13,290 nt of DNA. It comes from an uncultured Eubacterium sp. (GTDB taxonomy: Bacteria; Bacillota; Clostridia; Lachnospirales; Lachnospiraceae). The stretch lies in assembly GCA_910585745.1 (NCBI GenBank), contig CAJUFM010000077.1:1-13290 (forward strand), given 5' to 3'. Below the pieces are notes generated by a model that saw only the letters and a program-made list of their open reading frames with translations, had not been told where the DNA came from and did no database searches. Below, piece by piece: positions 1 to 7,530 of the stretch. Both the position numbers and the translations under genes were made by a program. The number at the start of each line of letters is the position of its first letter. Position 1 is the first letter of the stretch.

Positions 1-1856
1 AGACTACCATCACGGTAAAAGACACCTGGAAACAGAAAGGCAAGAAGAAAACCAAAAAACTTGGTACGGTTAAGGTAACTGTAAAGAAGAAAACACCGGT
101 TAAGACAAAGACACCAGCGGTAACACCGCCGGCTGTAGTACCTGGACCAAGCCAGGCACCGGCAGTGACTCCACCGAGCGGTGGCGGAAATCAGCCAGGT
201 GTTTCAGCACCACCAGAAAATTCGACTGTACCGACACCAAAAGCATCGAAGAAACCAGCAGCGTCGAAACCGCCGACCCCGACCCCGACAGCAGCACCTC
301 CATCAGCAGCAGAGCAGACACCGGGCGTATACAAGCCGGCTAAAATGGATGAGGTAGAGAGTGTAGATGGTGTTACATATGATCCTGCGACAGGTTCTAT
401 CTCCGTAAAGGATGTAGAGCAGTTCTGTATTCCACTGGGATATACAGTTCAGAACGGTCATGCTCTCTGGGTGAAGATCAAAGGAAGAATGAATGGTGAG
501 AACGGATTCAGAAGCTGGATGGTTGATAATATGGAAAGCAAGACCACGCTTTCTAATCAGTGGGAAGCTAAGGACGAAGAGGGCTTCGCAGCACCGGGTG
601 ACTTTGATTACACATTCCAGCTGGTGTCCGAATCAGATGAGGTAACCTGTATTCTGATCAAAGGACCAGTTTGGGGAACAAATATTGATGATCTTACCAT
701 CGATTCCATCGAGATCTCCTATCCATTAGGTGGGGACGAAGAGGAACCAGGACCGGGACCAGGGGAGCCCACTGAGCCGACGGTTGATATGGATCTTGAT
801 AAGCATTCGATTGCAGCAGAAAGCACCACAACAGCAGAAGTTTCTGTAAGTGCAGGTCAAGTGACAGATGTAAAATGGTCTGTAGAAGACCCTGCCGTTG
901 CTACAGTTGCGAAAGACGAAGATGATGCTAAGAAAGCTACAATCACTGGTGTGGCAGCGGGTGAGACAGATGTCACTGCCGAGGTAAAGGTGACTGTGGA
1001 GGGTAAGGAATTTACTGTTACGGCAAAGCAGGCTCTTAAAGTTGTAGCAAAAGATGTGTTGGTAGTAAATGCTTCTATCGAGAGTGCTCCATCAGAGGTG
1101 ATTGTTGGTAATTCTGCAGAACTGAAAGTGACTGTGGATACGGGTACCATCGAGAGTGTTGTATGGCAGGTTGAAGACGAAGCAGCAACCATCGAGACCG
1201 ATTCTGTAGAAGTTGCGAAGGCTGTTCTCAAAGCTGTGAAAGTTGGAAAGGTAACTGTCTCTGCTACTGTAACAGTTAAGAAGGATGGTAAGACAGCAAC
1301 TGATACAGTGAAAGTGGAGATTGATATAATCAAGGATCCAACAGACATTATTGAGCTCGATATTACGAAGAATATAGAAATACCTAGTTGGCTTACAAAA
1401 AAGCCACAAACTACAATACAAGAAGATGGTTCAGTAAAGATCTATTGGCCTGAAGAGGCAGATGATTATGGAGCTGTTGCTTGGAATTTGGGCGGTATGG
1501 ATCTTACAGGTTACTGGTGTGTCATTGAATCTAATGGAGCGATAACGGTTGAAATTAGTGATGCGAAGCGACAAGTCACACAGCCTTGGGGCAGCGCGCC
1601 GCTGGCATTGGTTCCTCCTGCGTATGGTGCACCGTTGCCTTATAAGATTCAATTTGTTTCAGATAATTTGACAGACCAGGCAAAAGAAATGGAGGCTGAC
1701 TTTAAGCAGGTTGGGAAAATATCTCTGGCTAAAGGAGCAAACAAGGATAAAGATGGTAACCCATCTGATAATAAGGAAAAGACTCTTATAGTAAAATCTA
1801 TCAAGTTCTACAAGTATGCGGAAGATATTCCGGAAGGATTGTTTCCGAACAGTTAA
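1..1856 (+). CDS. Secreted multi-domain Ig-like (Big_2) protein, paralog 1 of tandem array, 5' partial
   Basis: The reading frame is open from base 3, so the true start lies upstream. The first ~30 codons match the end of the lysine-rich Big_2 domain of the two downstream paralogs (shared TTITVKDTWKQKGKKKTKKL). A Pro/Thr/Ala/Lys linker follows to about base 340. Bases ~345-725 encode a beta-rich module (begins VESVDGVTYD, ends SIEISYP) that the paralogs lack. An acidic Gly/Pro hinge then leads to two Big_2-like domains (~783-1046 and ~1050-1330) and a C-terminal module (~1347-1853) with GMDLTGYWCVI and VKSIKFYKY. That last module is homologous to the end of paralog 2. I see no LPXTG motif, SLH domain or C-terminal membrane helix. 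A role as an extracellular, possibly glycan-binding, protein is inferred from the architecture; no catalytic residues are recognisable. The stop TAA is followed by a strong terminator. Confidence 0.85.
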   Translation, partial: TTITVKDTWKQKGKKKTKKLGTVKVTVKKKTPVKTKTPAVTPPAVVPGPSQAPAVTPPSGGGNQPGVSAPPENSTVPTPKASKKPAASKPPTPTPTAAPPSAAEQTPGVYKPAKMDEVESVDGVTYDPATGSISVKDVEQFCIPLGYTVQNGHALWVKIKGRMNGENGFRSWMVDNMESKTTLSNQWEAKDEEGFAAPGDFDYTFQLVSESDEVTCILIKGPVWGTNIDDLTIDSIEISYPLGGDEEEPGPGPGEPTEPTVDMDLDKHSIAAESTTTAEVSVSAGQVTDVKWSVEDPAVATVAKDEDDAKKATITGVAAGETDVTAEVKVTVEGKEFTVTAKQALKVVAKDVLVVNASIESAPSEVIVGNSAELKVTVDTGTIESVVWQVEDEAATIETDSVEVAKAVLKAVKVGKVTVSATVTVKKDGKTATDTVKVEIDIIKDPTDIIELDITKNIEIPSWLTKKPQTTIQEDGSVKIYWPEEADDYGAVAWNLGGMDLTGYWCVIESNGAITVEISDAKRQVTQPWGSAPLALVPPAYGAPLPYKIQFVSDNLTDQAKEMEADFKQVGKISLAKGANKDKDGNPSDNKEKTLIVKSIKFYKYAEDIPEGLFPNS

Positions 1857-1890
1857 ATAACGAATCAACACTCTTTATAAGTGTTTAACA

Positions 1891-1925
1891 AAAAACAGGT
1901 GCAACAGTCATTGCACCTGTTTTTT
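1891..1925 (+). terminator. Rho-independent terminator of paralog 1
   Basis: A perfect 14-bp stem (AAAAACAGGTGCAA pairing with TTGCACCTGTTTTT) encloses the loop CAGTCA and runs into a T tract. It lies 34 bases after the stop codon. A small hairpin (AACACT/AGTGTT) sits just before it. Confidence 0.92.
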
Positions 1926-2070
1926 GCTGACCAAAATCCTTCAGAAAGATCCCTCCACTACTGGAATAAGGATTAGCTCCACCTGTTTTTTAGTACTCCG
2001 CAACTTACAGCCATTCCCTGATTCTTAGGACCTCCTTATATCTGGTGAAAATTACCTGCTTTGTAAAAGT

Positions 2071-2125
2071 TGGATGTTAAATGATACAAAAAAATATTGA
2101 CATTTGAGAAAGATTGGTCCATAAT
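2071..2125 (+). promoter_or_regulatory. Promoter of paralog 2 with conserved upstream element
   Basis: The -35 is TTGACA (2097-2102), the spacer is 17 bases, and the -10 is CATAAT (2120-2125). Directly upstream is TGGATGTTAAATGATACAAA (2071-2090), present at the same distance from the promoter of paralog 3. The shared GGTCCATAATG around the -10 is also conserved. The ribosome binding site AAGGAGG (2152-2158) lies 10 bases before ATG 2169. Confidence 0.85.
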
Positions 2126-2168
2126 GGTGTGTGTTTCTAAATCAAAATTATAAGGAGGATTCAGGCGA

Positions 2169-3779
2169 ATGAAATTAAGAAAAGCCATGGCAGTAGCTCT
2201 GGCTGGTGCTCTTGTTTTGACAACAATAGCGACAGGAACTACCAGTGAAGCTGCCAAAAAGACGAAACTGAAGACGAAAAAAGTTTCCATCTTTGTCAAA
2301 GGAAAAAAGAAGATTTCCATTACTGGTAAAAAGGCAAAACATAAATACACCTTTACATCCAAGAAGAAAAAGATTGCCAAAGTATCCAAGAAAGGTGTGA
2401 TCACCGGAGTAAAAGCCGGAAAGACTACCATCACGGTAAAAGATACCTGGAAACAGAAGGGCAAGAAAAAGACGAAGAAACTGGGAACCGTTAAAGTAAC
2501 TGTTAAGGCAAAGACGCCAGTGGTAAAACCGACACAGAAGCCAGTGGTAACACCACCGGTACAGGCACCAGTGGTAACACCGGCGCAGACACCAGTGGTA
2601 ACACCACCAGCTCAGACACCAGATGGCGGATCACAGACGCCGGTACCATCGGTCAAGCCATCGGCTAAGCCGTCGATCAAGCCATCGACTAAACCGTCGA
2701 CAGCGCCTACAGAAAAACCGATTCCGACACCGGATGTTGAGATGAGTCTTGAAAAGAATCAGCTCAAGCCGGAGGATACAACCACAGCTACAGTATCAGT
2801 AAGTGCTGGTGAGGTGAACGAGGTAACATGGTCAGTGGAAAAAGCGGATGTTGCTTCCGCAGTGAAGGATGCACAGGATGCTAAAAAGGCTGTGATCACA
2901 GGTAAAGCGGCAGGTGAGACGAAGATCACTGCTACGGTGAAAGTGACGGTAGAGGAAAAAGAATTTACTTTAAAGGCAGAGAGCAGCATCAAAGTTGCAG
3001 CAGTTGTGGTAAACCCGGTCATTGAGTCAGATTCCGTAGAGGTAAATATTGGCGAGAAGATAGATCTGGCAGTTAAAGTAGATGTAGAGACCAGTATGAT
3101 CGAGAGCATTGTGTGGGATGTGGAGGGCGATATTGCCACCGTTGAGACCGATGCGGTAGATATCACAAAGGTTACTCTTACAGGAGTTACAAGAGGTAAG
3201 GGAAAGGTTACCGTTACTGTTACTGTAAAACAGGGTGACGAGACTGCTACTAACACTGCTACAGTAAATCTTGAGGTTATTCAGCCGATCATTGAGGTGG
3301 ACCTTTCCAAAGGTGTATCTACACCTTCCTGGTTCTCTGGAGTATCCGGTGAAGCTCAGAAGGATGGTTCTTATAAAATAACCTGGGCAGCGGACGCAGA
3401 TAAATATGGATCTGCGAAGTTTAACTTTGACGACGGTATGGATCTGACAGGATACTATTGTGTGATCGATGCGGAGGGATGTATCTCAACCGTGGAGATT
3501 CATGATAAGGAAAAACACGAGACAATATATAACAATCCTTATTCTGTCACAAAGATCCAGTATGGCAAGACATTCCCATTTGTACTCCAGCTGTCACCGG
3601 ATAATCTGAATACTGCTGAAGTTTCAGAAGGCGGAACGGCTGATTACACCAATGTTGGTGGAGTACAGTTTGCCAAAGGAGAAGAGACGGAAGAATTAGT
3701 TCTTACTGTGAAATCTATCAAATTTTATAAATATGAGAAAGATATTCCTGCAAACATGCTTCCTGCTCCTGCAAAATAA
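2169..3779 (+). CDS. Secreted multi-domain Ig-like (Big_2) protein, paralog 2
   Basis: A 536-residue exported protein. Residues 1-28 form a Sec signal peptide (positive start, hydrophobic core ALAGALVLTTIATG, cleavage after SEA). Residues ~38-113 are a very lysine-rich Big_2 domain with the typical KIAKVSKKGVITGVKAGKTTITV pattern split over residues 68-90. Residues ~115-188 are a Pro/Thr/Lys linker built of short repeats. Two further Big_2-like domains cover ~189-277 and ~281-371. The C-terminal module, ~372-536, contains GMDLTGYYCVI and VKSIKFYKY and resembles the end of paralog 1. I see no sortase motif, transmembrane anchor or SLH repeat. The polycationic first domain could hold the protein to the anionic cell wall, which is inference. 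The first 117 residues differ from paralog 3 only at positions 2 and 3. The start is fixed by AAGGAGG 10 bases upstream. Glycan or host-surface binding is plausible but unproven. Confidence 0.9.
   Translation: MKLRKAMAVALAGALVLTTIATGTTSEAAKKTKLKTKKVSIFVKGKKKISITGKKAKHKYTFTSKKKKIAKVSKKGVITGVKAGKTTITVKDTWKQKGKKKTKKLGTVKVTVKAKTPVVKPTQKPVVTPPVQAPVVTPAQTPVVTPPAQTPDGGSQTPVPSVKPSAKPSIKPSTKPSTAPTEKPIPTPDVEMSLEKNQLKPEDTTTATVSVSAGEVNEVTWSVEKADVASAVKDAQDAKKAVITGKAAGETKITATVKVTVEEKEFTLKAESSIKVAAVVVNPVIESDSVEVNIGEKIDLAVKVDVETSMIESIVWDVEGDIATVETDAVDITKVTLTGVTRGKGKVTVTVTVKQGDETATNTATVNLEVIQPIIEVDLSKGVSTPSWFSGVSGEAQKDGSYKITWAADADKYGSAKFNFDDGMDLTGYYCVIDAEGCISTVEIHDKEKHETIYNNPYSVTKIQYGKTFPFVLQLSPDNLNTAEVSEGGTADYTNVGGVQFAKGEETEELVLTVKSIKFYKYEKDIPANMLPAPAK
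2541..2705 (+). repeat. Short tandem repeats coding the Pro/Thr/Lys linker of paralog 2
   Basis: CCAGTGGTAACACC occurs at 2541, 2568 and 2592, encoding PVVTP units. A 12-base unit of the form CC(A/G)TCGxxxAAG repeats five times at 2646-2705 and encodes PS(x)KPS. All units keep the reading frame, so gain or loss of a unit changes linker length only. Confidence 0.85.
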
Positions 3780-3800
3780 GAATATTGAATAAATGATTTA

Positions 3801-3834
3801 AAAATGAGCACAGCCGTGGCTGTGTTCATTTTTT
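3801..3834 (+). terminator. Rho-independent terminator of paralog 2
   Basis: AAAATGAGCACAGC (3801-3814) pairs with GCTGTGTTCATTTT (3819-3832) with one G-T wobble and the loop CGTG. It is followed by further T residues and lies 21 bases after the stop. Confidence 0.9.
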
Positions 3835-3892
3835 GTGCGCCTTGCGGTGTATATCCCTGGTCTGGCCAACATCGGAAAGAGTTGTATTAAAA

Positions 3893-3947
3893 TGGATGTT
3901 AAATGATACAAAAAGATATTGACTTTTCAGTGAGAATGGTCCATAAT
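3893..3947 (+). promoter_or_regulatory. Promoter of paralog 3 with conserved upstream element
   Basis: The -35 is TTGACT (3919-3924), the spacer 17 bases, and the -10 CATAAT (3942-3947). The upstream element TGGATGTTAAATGATACAAA (3893-3912) is identical and identically spaced to the one before paralog 2, so the two genes are probably controlled together. The ribosome binding site AAGGAGGG lies about 10 bases before ATG 3994. Confidence 0.85.
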
Positions 3948-3993
3948 GAGGTAAGTTCCTATAACAATATTTTTTTAAGGAGGGTTCAGGCTA

Positions 3994-5547
3994 ATGAGGA
4001 TAAGAAAAGCCATGGCGGTAGCACTGGCTGGTGCTCTTGTTTTGACAACAATAGCAACAGGAACTACCAGTGAAGCTGCCAAAAAGACGAAACTAAAAAC
4101 AAAAAAAGTTTCCATTTTCGTCAAGGGGAAAAAGAAGATTTCCATCACGGGTAAAAAGGCAAAACATAAATACACCTTTACATCCAAGAAGAAAAAGATT
4201 GCCAAGGTATCCAAGAAGGGTGTGATCACCGGAGTAAAAGCCGGAAAGACTACCATCACGGTAAAAGACACCTGGAAACAGAAGGGCAAGAAAAAGACGA
4301 AGAAGCTGGGAACTGTTAAAGTAACTGTTAAGGCAAAGACACCATTAGTAAAACCGACACAGAAGCCAGTAGTAACACCACCGGTACAGGCATCAGTGGC
4401 ACCACCAGCGCAGACGGCAGTGGTAACCCCACCAGTGCAGACACCAGATGGCGGATCACAGACACCAGTGCCATCGACGGAACCATCGACGAAACCATCG
4501 GCGAAGCCATCGACGAAGCCATCTGCGAAGCCATCGACACCACCGGCAGCGACAGTGACTCCAAAAGCTCCAAAGGCAGAGCTTACACTTGAGAAAGACA
4601 ATATTAATGCAGGAAAAACAACGACTGCAGAGATATCTGTGAACAAAGGGACAGTGACAGATGTGACCTGGAAGACTGCGGACGATAAGATCGCTACAGT
4701 ACTGAAGGACAGTACTGATCCTAAAAAGGCAGTGATCACCGGAGTGAAAGAAGGTCAGACTAAGGTTATTGCAGAAGCAAAGGTGAAGGTAGAGGAGATA
4801 ACCTTTACTGTGAAGGTGGAAAGTGGAGACATTAAGGTAGCGGCCAGCGATGCTCTGGTTGTAAATGCCACAGTAGAGAGTGCGCCGACAGAGATGACAG
4901 TTGGCGACGAGCTTCCACTGGTTGTAACGGTAGACACAGGTGCGATTGAAAACATTGTCTGGACGCTGGAGGGCGATGCGGCGGTTGTGGCAGAGAACGA
5001 GACGGGTGATGTGCTCAAAGCTGTAAAGGCTGGAGAGGTGACTGTCAAGGCGGTAGTAACTGTTAAACAGGGTGATAAAACAGCTACAGATACGGTGGAG
5101 TTCACGGTCTATGTAATGGAAGAATACAATATACATGACGAAGTGAATTTCTGGTCACAGTATGCCACAATAGAAAAGAATGATGATGGTACGGTAACAT
5201 ATACCAAACTACAGGGAGATCAGGATTGGCAAGCTGGTGAATTTGGTTTTGTCGTTCCTAGGGAAATGGTTGGTAAGTTTACAAAAGTGATCATAAAGTA
5301 TAAAGATGCAACTCTGAATCCACCAGAAAGCGAAAAAGGCTGTGGCTACGTTATCCATTATGACGATGAGACACAGGTATCCTGGATATCAGGTGAAGAT
5401 CATTGGGATGATTCACTCAGGATTTATGGAGATGGTGAGATTGTGCTGGAGAATAAGGATCCAGACAGAGCCCTTTCTACGGTACGAATTTATGATGGCG
5501 TTTTGAATGGTAAGATGACGATCGAGTCAGTAACATTCCAGATGTAA
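3994..5547 (+). CDS. Secreted multi-domain Ig-like (Big_2) protein, paralog 3
   Basis: A 517-residue exported protein. The signal peptide (1-28) and lysine-rich Big_2 domain (~38-113) are nearly identical to paralog 2. The Pro/Thr/Ser/Lys linker (~115-194) includes a run of PS(T/A)KPS units. Big_2-like domains follow at ~195-283 and ~286-374. The C-terminal module (~378-517) differs from that of paralogs 1 and 2: it lacks GMDLTGY and VKSIKFYKY, is rich in aromatic and acidic residues, and ends in a predicted beta strand (MTIESVTFQM). Its pattern suggests a beta-sandwich of the carbohydrate-binding type, but no family is assigned. The second Ig pair (VVNATVESAPTE, VTVDTGAIENIVW) is closer to paralog 1 than to paralog 2. 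No wall-anchoring motif is visible. AAGGAGGG upstream supports the ATG start, and a terminator follows. Confidence 0.9.
   Translation: MRIRKAMAVALAGALVLTTIATGTTSEAAKKTKLKTKKVSIFVKGKKKISITGKKAKHKYTFTSKKKKIAKVSKKGVITGVKAGKTTITVKDTWKQKGKKKTKKLGTVKVTVKAKTPLVKPTQKPVVTPPVQASVAPPAQTAVVTPPVQTPDGGSQTPVPSTEPSTKPSAKPSTKPSAKPSTPPAATVTPKAPKAELTLEKDNINAGKTTTAEISVNKGTVTDVTWKTADDKIATVLKDSTDPKKAVITGVKEGQTKVIAEAKVKVEEITFTVKVESGDIKVAASDALVVNATVESAPTEMTVGDELPLVVTVDTGAIENIVWTLEGDAAVVAENETGDVLKAVKAGEVTVKAVVTVKQGDKTATDTVEFTVYVMEEYNIHDEVNFWSQYATIEKNDDGTVTYTKLQGDQDWQAGEFGFVVPREMVGKFTKVIIKYKDATLNPPESEKGCGYVIHYDDETQVSWISGEDHWDDSLRIYGDGEIVLENKDPDRALSTVRIYDGVLNGKMTIESVTFQM
4471..4540 (+). repeat. 12-bp tandem repeat coding PS(T/A)KPS in the linker of paralog 3
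   Basis: Six consecutive units related to CCATCGACGAAG begin at 4471, 4483, 4495, 4507, 4519 and 4531; the last is incomplete. They differ by one to three bases. Slippage would add or remove four residues without a frameshift. Confidence 0.9.
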
Positions 5548-5564
5548 TAAACGTCCTCTTAGTG

Positions 5565-5596
5565 AAGGCAGTGGTTTTTGGACCACTGCCTTTTTT
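5565..5596 (+). terminator. Rho-independent terminator of paralog 3
   Basis: AAGGCAGTGGT (5565-5575) pairs perfectly with ACCACTGCCTT (5582-5592) around the loop TTTTGG and runs into TTTTTT. It closes the surface-protein array. Confidence 0.93.
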
Positions 5597-5642
5597 AGTA
5601 GAGAGCATTGTACCGCCCAGCGCAATCAATGTAAAATAGTTC

Positions 5643-5671
5643 TTGACATGGGAGAATCCGTAGTATATGAT
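5643..5671 (+). promoter_or_regulatory. Promoter of the acyl-CoA synthetase gene
   Basis: TTGACA (5643-5648), a 17-base spacer and TATGAT (5666-5671) form a near-consensus sigma-A promoter. Transcription would start near 5678, inside the palindrome at 5674-5694. Confidence 0.85.
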
Positions 5672-5673
5672 AT

Positions 5674-5694
5674 ATGTAGTTTTAAAAACTACAT
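5674..5694 (+). promoter_or_regulatory. Palindromic operator candidate over the acyl-CoA synthetase start site
   Basis: Arms ATGTAGTTTT and AAAACTACAT are perfect reverse complements separated by a single A. The palindrome starts two bases after the -10 and is centred near +7, the usual place for a repressor to block initiation. The cognate regulator is not identifiable here. The half-sites are unlike those at the blaI promoter. Confidence 0.65.
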
Positions 5695-5731
5695 GAAGTG
5701 AATTTGATTACAAGGAAAGGAAGTAAGTGTT

Positions 5732-7489
5732 ATGGGATGCGAAGAAGGTAAAAAGTTTGGGCTGGTGGGTATCGCGGATCGATATATTCAGACTACACTG
5801 GATGAAGACGGGGTTTTGGACTCGATTACCTATATGAATGATGAAAATTTTAACTTTGCCTATGATGTAGTAGATGTCATGGCAAAAAAATGTCCCGATA
5901 AACTTGCTATGCTTCATGTATCCAGAGAGGGGCGCGAACGCTATTTTACCTTTCGAGATATGGCAAAGTATTCTAACAAGGCGGCGAATTATTTCAGTTA
6001 TCTGGGAATTAAGAAGGGCGATAAGGTTATGCTTGTGCTCAAACGTCATTTCCAGTTCTGGTTTTCCCTGCTTGCCCTGCATAAGATTGGGGCAGTGGCG
6101 ATTCCTGCCACCAATCTTCTCACAAAAAAAGATTTTGAATATCGTTTTAAAGCAGGGGAAGTAGATGCAGTGATCTGTACCGCGGATGGTGATGTCTCCA
6201 GGGAAGTGGATAAGGCGGCGTGGGGCAATTCCCGGCTGAAGACGAAGATCATGGTGGGTGGCGCCAGAGAGTCATGGCATTGCTTTAATAAAGATATCCG
6301 CTACTTTTCTGCGAATTTTGCCAGACCGGAAGAGGCACCGGGCGGTGACGACACGATGCTGATGTTTTTTACTTCGGGAACGACTTCTTATCCGAAGATA
6401 ACAGCACACAATTATAAATATCCTCTGGGGCACTACATTACAGCGAAATATTGGCATCAGGTGGATCCTGACGGAATCCATTTTGCCATATCGGATACGG
6501 GCTGGGGGAAGGCGCTCTGGGGAAAGATCTATGGACAGTGGCTTTGTGAAGCACCTATATTTACTTATGATTTCGATGATTTTGATGCCAAAGAAATATT
6601 GCAGATGATTGAAAAGCACAGGATCACGACTTTTTGTGCACCACCTACGGTCTACCGGGTGATGGTGCATCTGAAACTGGAAAATTACGATCTGTCTTCC
6701 CTGCAGAATGTGACCACAGCGGGGGAGGCACTGAATCCGAAGATTTATGAAAAGTTTAAGGAGAAGACCGGTTTTGACATTATGGAGGGTTTTGGGCAGA
6801 CGGAGACGACGATGCTCATCGGAAATATCCAGGGGATGACACCGAGACCGGGATCCATGGGCAGACCCAGTCCCCTTTATGACATCTCTGTGATGCTTCC
6901 TGATGGAACCGTGGCGGATCCTGGTGAGGAGGGAGAGATCGTTGTAAAGACCTCTGATAATATTCCCAACGGATTGTTTAAGGGGTATTATGGTGATGAG
7001 GAAAAGACAGACCAGGTATGGTATGACGGTTATTATCACACCGGGGATACCGCCTATATGGACGAAGATGGATATCTCTGGTATGTGGGCCGGGTAGATG
7101 ATGTGATCAAGTCCGCCGGTTACCGCATTGGACCCTTTGAGATTGAAAATGAGATCATGAAGCTTCCTTATGTGCTGGAATGTGCTGTGACTTCTGTACC
7201 AGACCGGCTGCGGGGGCAGGCGATCAAAGCTACTATCGTGCTGGCTGACGGCAGTGACGGTGACGAACATATGAAAAATGATATTGTCAAATATCTGAAA
7301 AGTAATATAGCTTCCTACAAGTGGCCGAAGATTGTTGATTTTGCCAAAGAGCTTCCCAAAACTATCAGTGGCAAGGTGAGAAGGGCGGAGATCAAAAAAA
7401 GCGACTGGTCCGGGGATGGTGCAGCGGAGAGTGCTGGTGCCAGGGAGGACGTGGAAGAAGCGGCAGTACAGGAAGAGAAGGAAGAGTAA
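5732..7489 (+). CDS. AMP-forming acyl-CoA synthetase, medium-chain (ACSM/MACS) type
   Basis: A 585-residue cytoplasmic member of the ANL adenylate-forming superfamily. It should activate a carboxylic acid to acyl-AMP and then to the CoA thioester. The ATP-binding P-loop is FFTSGTTSYPK (212-222). The A5 motif is GFGQTET (353-359). YHTGD (435-439) gives the ribose-binding Asp, GRVDDVIKSAGYRI (453-466) is the hinge and A8 region, and K548 in PKTISGKVRR is the expected catalytic lysine. The segments ISDTGWGKA and CAPPTVYRVMV are typical of the ACSM medium-chain/aromatic acid branch, so the substrate may be a medium-chain, branched or aromatic acid; motifs alone cannot decide. After K548 the protein ends in an acidic, Ala/Glu-rich tail (~557-585) that looks disordered. 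It is a single gene behind its own promoter and operator-like palindrome. The weak AAGGAAAGG ribosome binding site supports ATG 5732. Confidence 0.93.
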   Translation: MGCEEGKKFGLVGIADRYIQTTLDEDGVLDSITYMNDENFNFAYDVVDVMAKKCPDKLAMLHVSREGRERYFTFRDMAKYSNKAANYFSYLGIKKGDKVMLVLKRHFQFWFSLLALHKIGAVAIPATNLLTKKDFEYRFKAGEVDAVICTADGDVSREVDKAAWGNSRLKTKIMVGGARESWHCFNKDIRYFSANFARPEEAPGGDDTMLMFFTSGTTSYPKITAHNYKYPLGHYITAKYWHQVDPDGIHFAISDTGWGKALWGKIYGQWLCEAPIFTYDFDDFDAKEILQMIEKHRITTFCAPPTVYRVMVHLKLENYDLSSLQNVTTAGEALNPKIYEKFKEKTGFDIMEGFGQTETTMLIGNIQGMTPRPGSMGRPSPLYDISVMLPDGTVADPGEEGEIVVKTSDNIPNGLFKGYYGDEEKTDQVWYDGYYHTGDTAYMDEDGYLWYVGRVDDVIKSAGYRIGPFEIENEIMKLPYVLECAVTSVPDRLRGQAIKATIVLADGSDGDEHMKNDIVKYLKSNIASYKWPKIVDFAKELPKTISGKVRRAEIKKSDWSGDGAAESAGAREDVEEAAVQEEKEE

Positions 7490-7501
7490 AAGGAATATTT
7501 C

Positions 7502-7530
7502 TTGACGAAGCAGGACTATTATGATAGCAT
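7502..7530 (+). promoter_or_regulatory. Promoter of the blaI-type/M56 operon
   Basis: TTGACG (7502-7507) is followed after 17 bases by TAGCAT (7525-7530), with TG at 7522-7523 making an extended -10. The -10 lies inside the first operator copy. Confidence 0.7.

Larger units (their letters stand above)
1857..2168 (+). other. 312-bp intergenic region between paralogs 1 and 2
   Basis: It contains the paralog 1 terminator, about 115 bases with no convincing gene (1926-2040), then the upstream element, promoter and ribosome binding site of paralog 2. The middle part has a second copy of the string CACCTGTTTTTT (1981-1992) without the left arm of the stem, perhaps a remnant of a duplicated terminator. 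A 13-codon minus-strand frame behind an AAGGAGGT string is too small to support. Confidence 0.6.

Noticed and set aside
857..1348. Long minus-strand open frame opposite paralog 1 (and similar ones opposite paralogs 2 and 3, such as 3975-4739)
   Set aside because: They mirror the Val/Thr-rich coding strand, lack ribosome binding sites and give low-complexity Ser/Thr/Phe/Val proteins. They are shadows of the Ig-like genes.
1981..2040. Tiny minus-strand frame (13 codons) behind AAGGAGGT, resembling an inverted paralog start
   Set aside because: Too short, with a stop after 13 codons; the similarity to the paralog start region is limited to the ribosome binding site and a few codons.
4471..4540. 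CRISPR-like array in the regularly spaced repeats
   Set aside because: Units are contiguous 12-base in-frame coding repeats without spacers; they encode the Pro/Lys linker.
5674..5694. BlaI/MecI operator upstream of the acyl-CoA synthetase
   Set aside because: It contains TGTAGT and ACTACA, which resemble mec-type half-sites, but in inverted order and with different spacing. It also does not match the local CTATCATGATAG sites.
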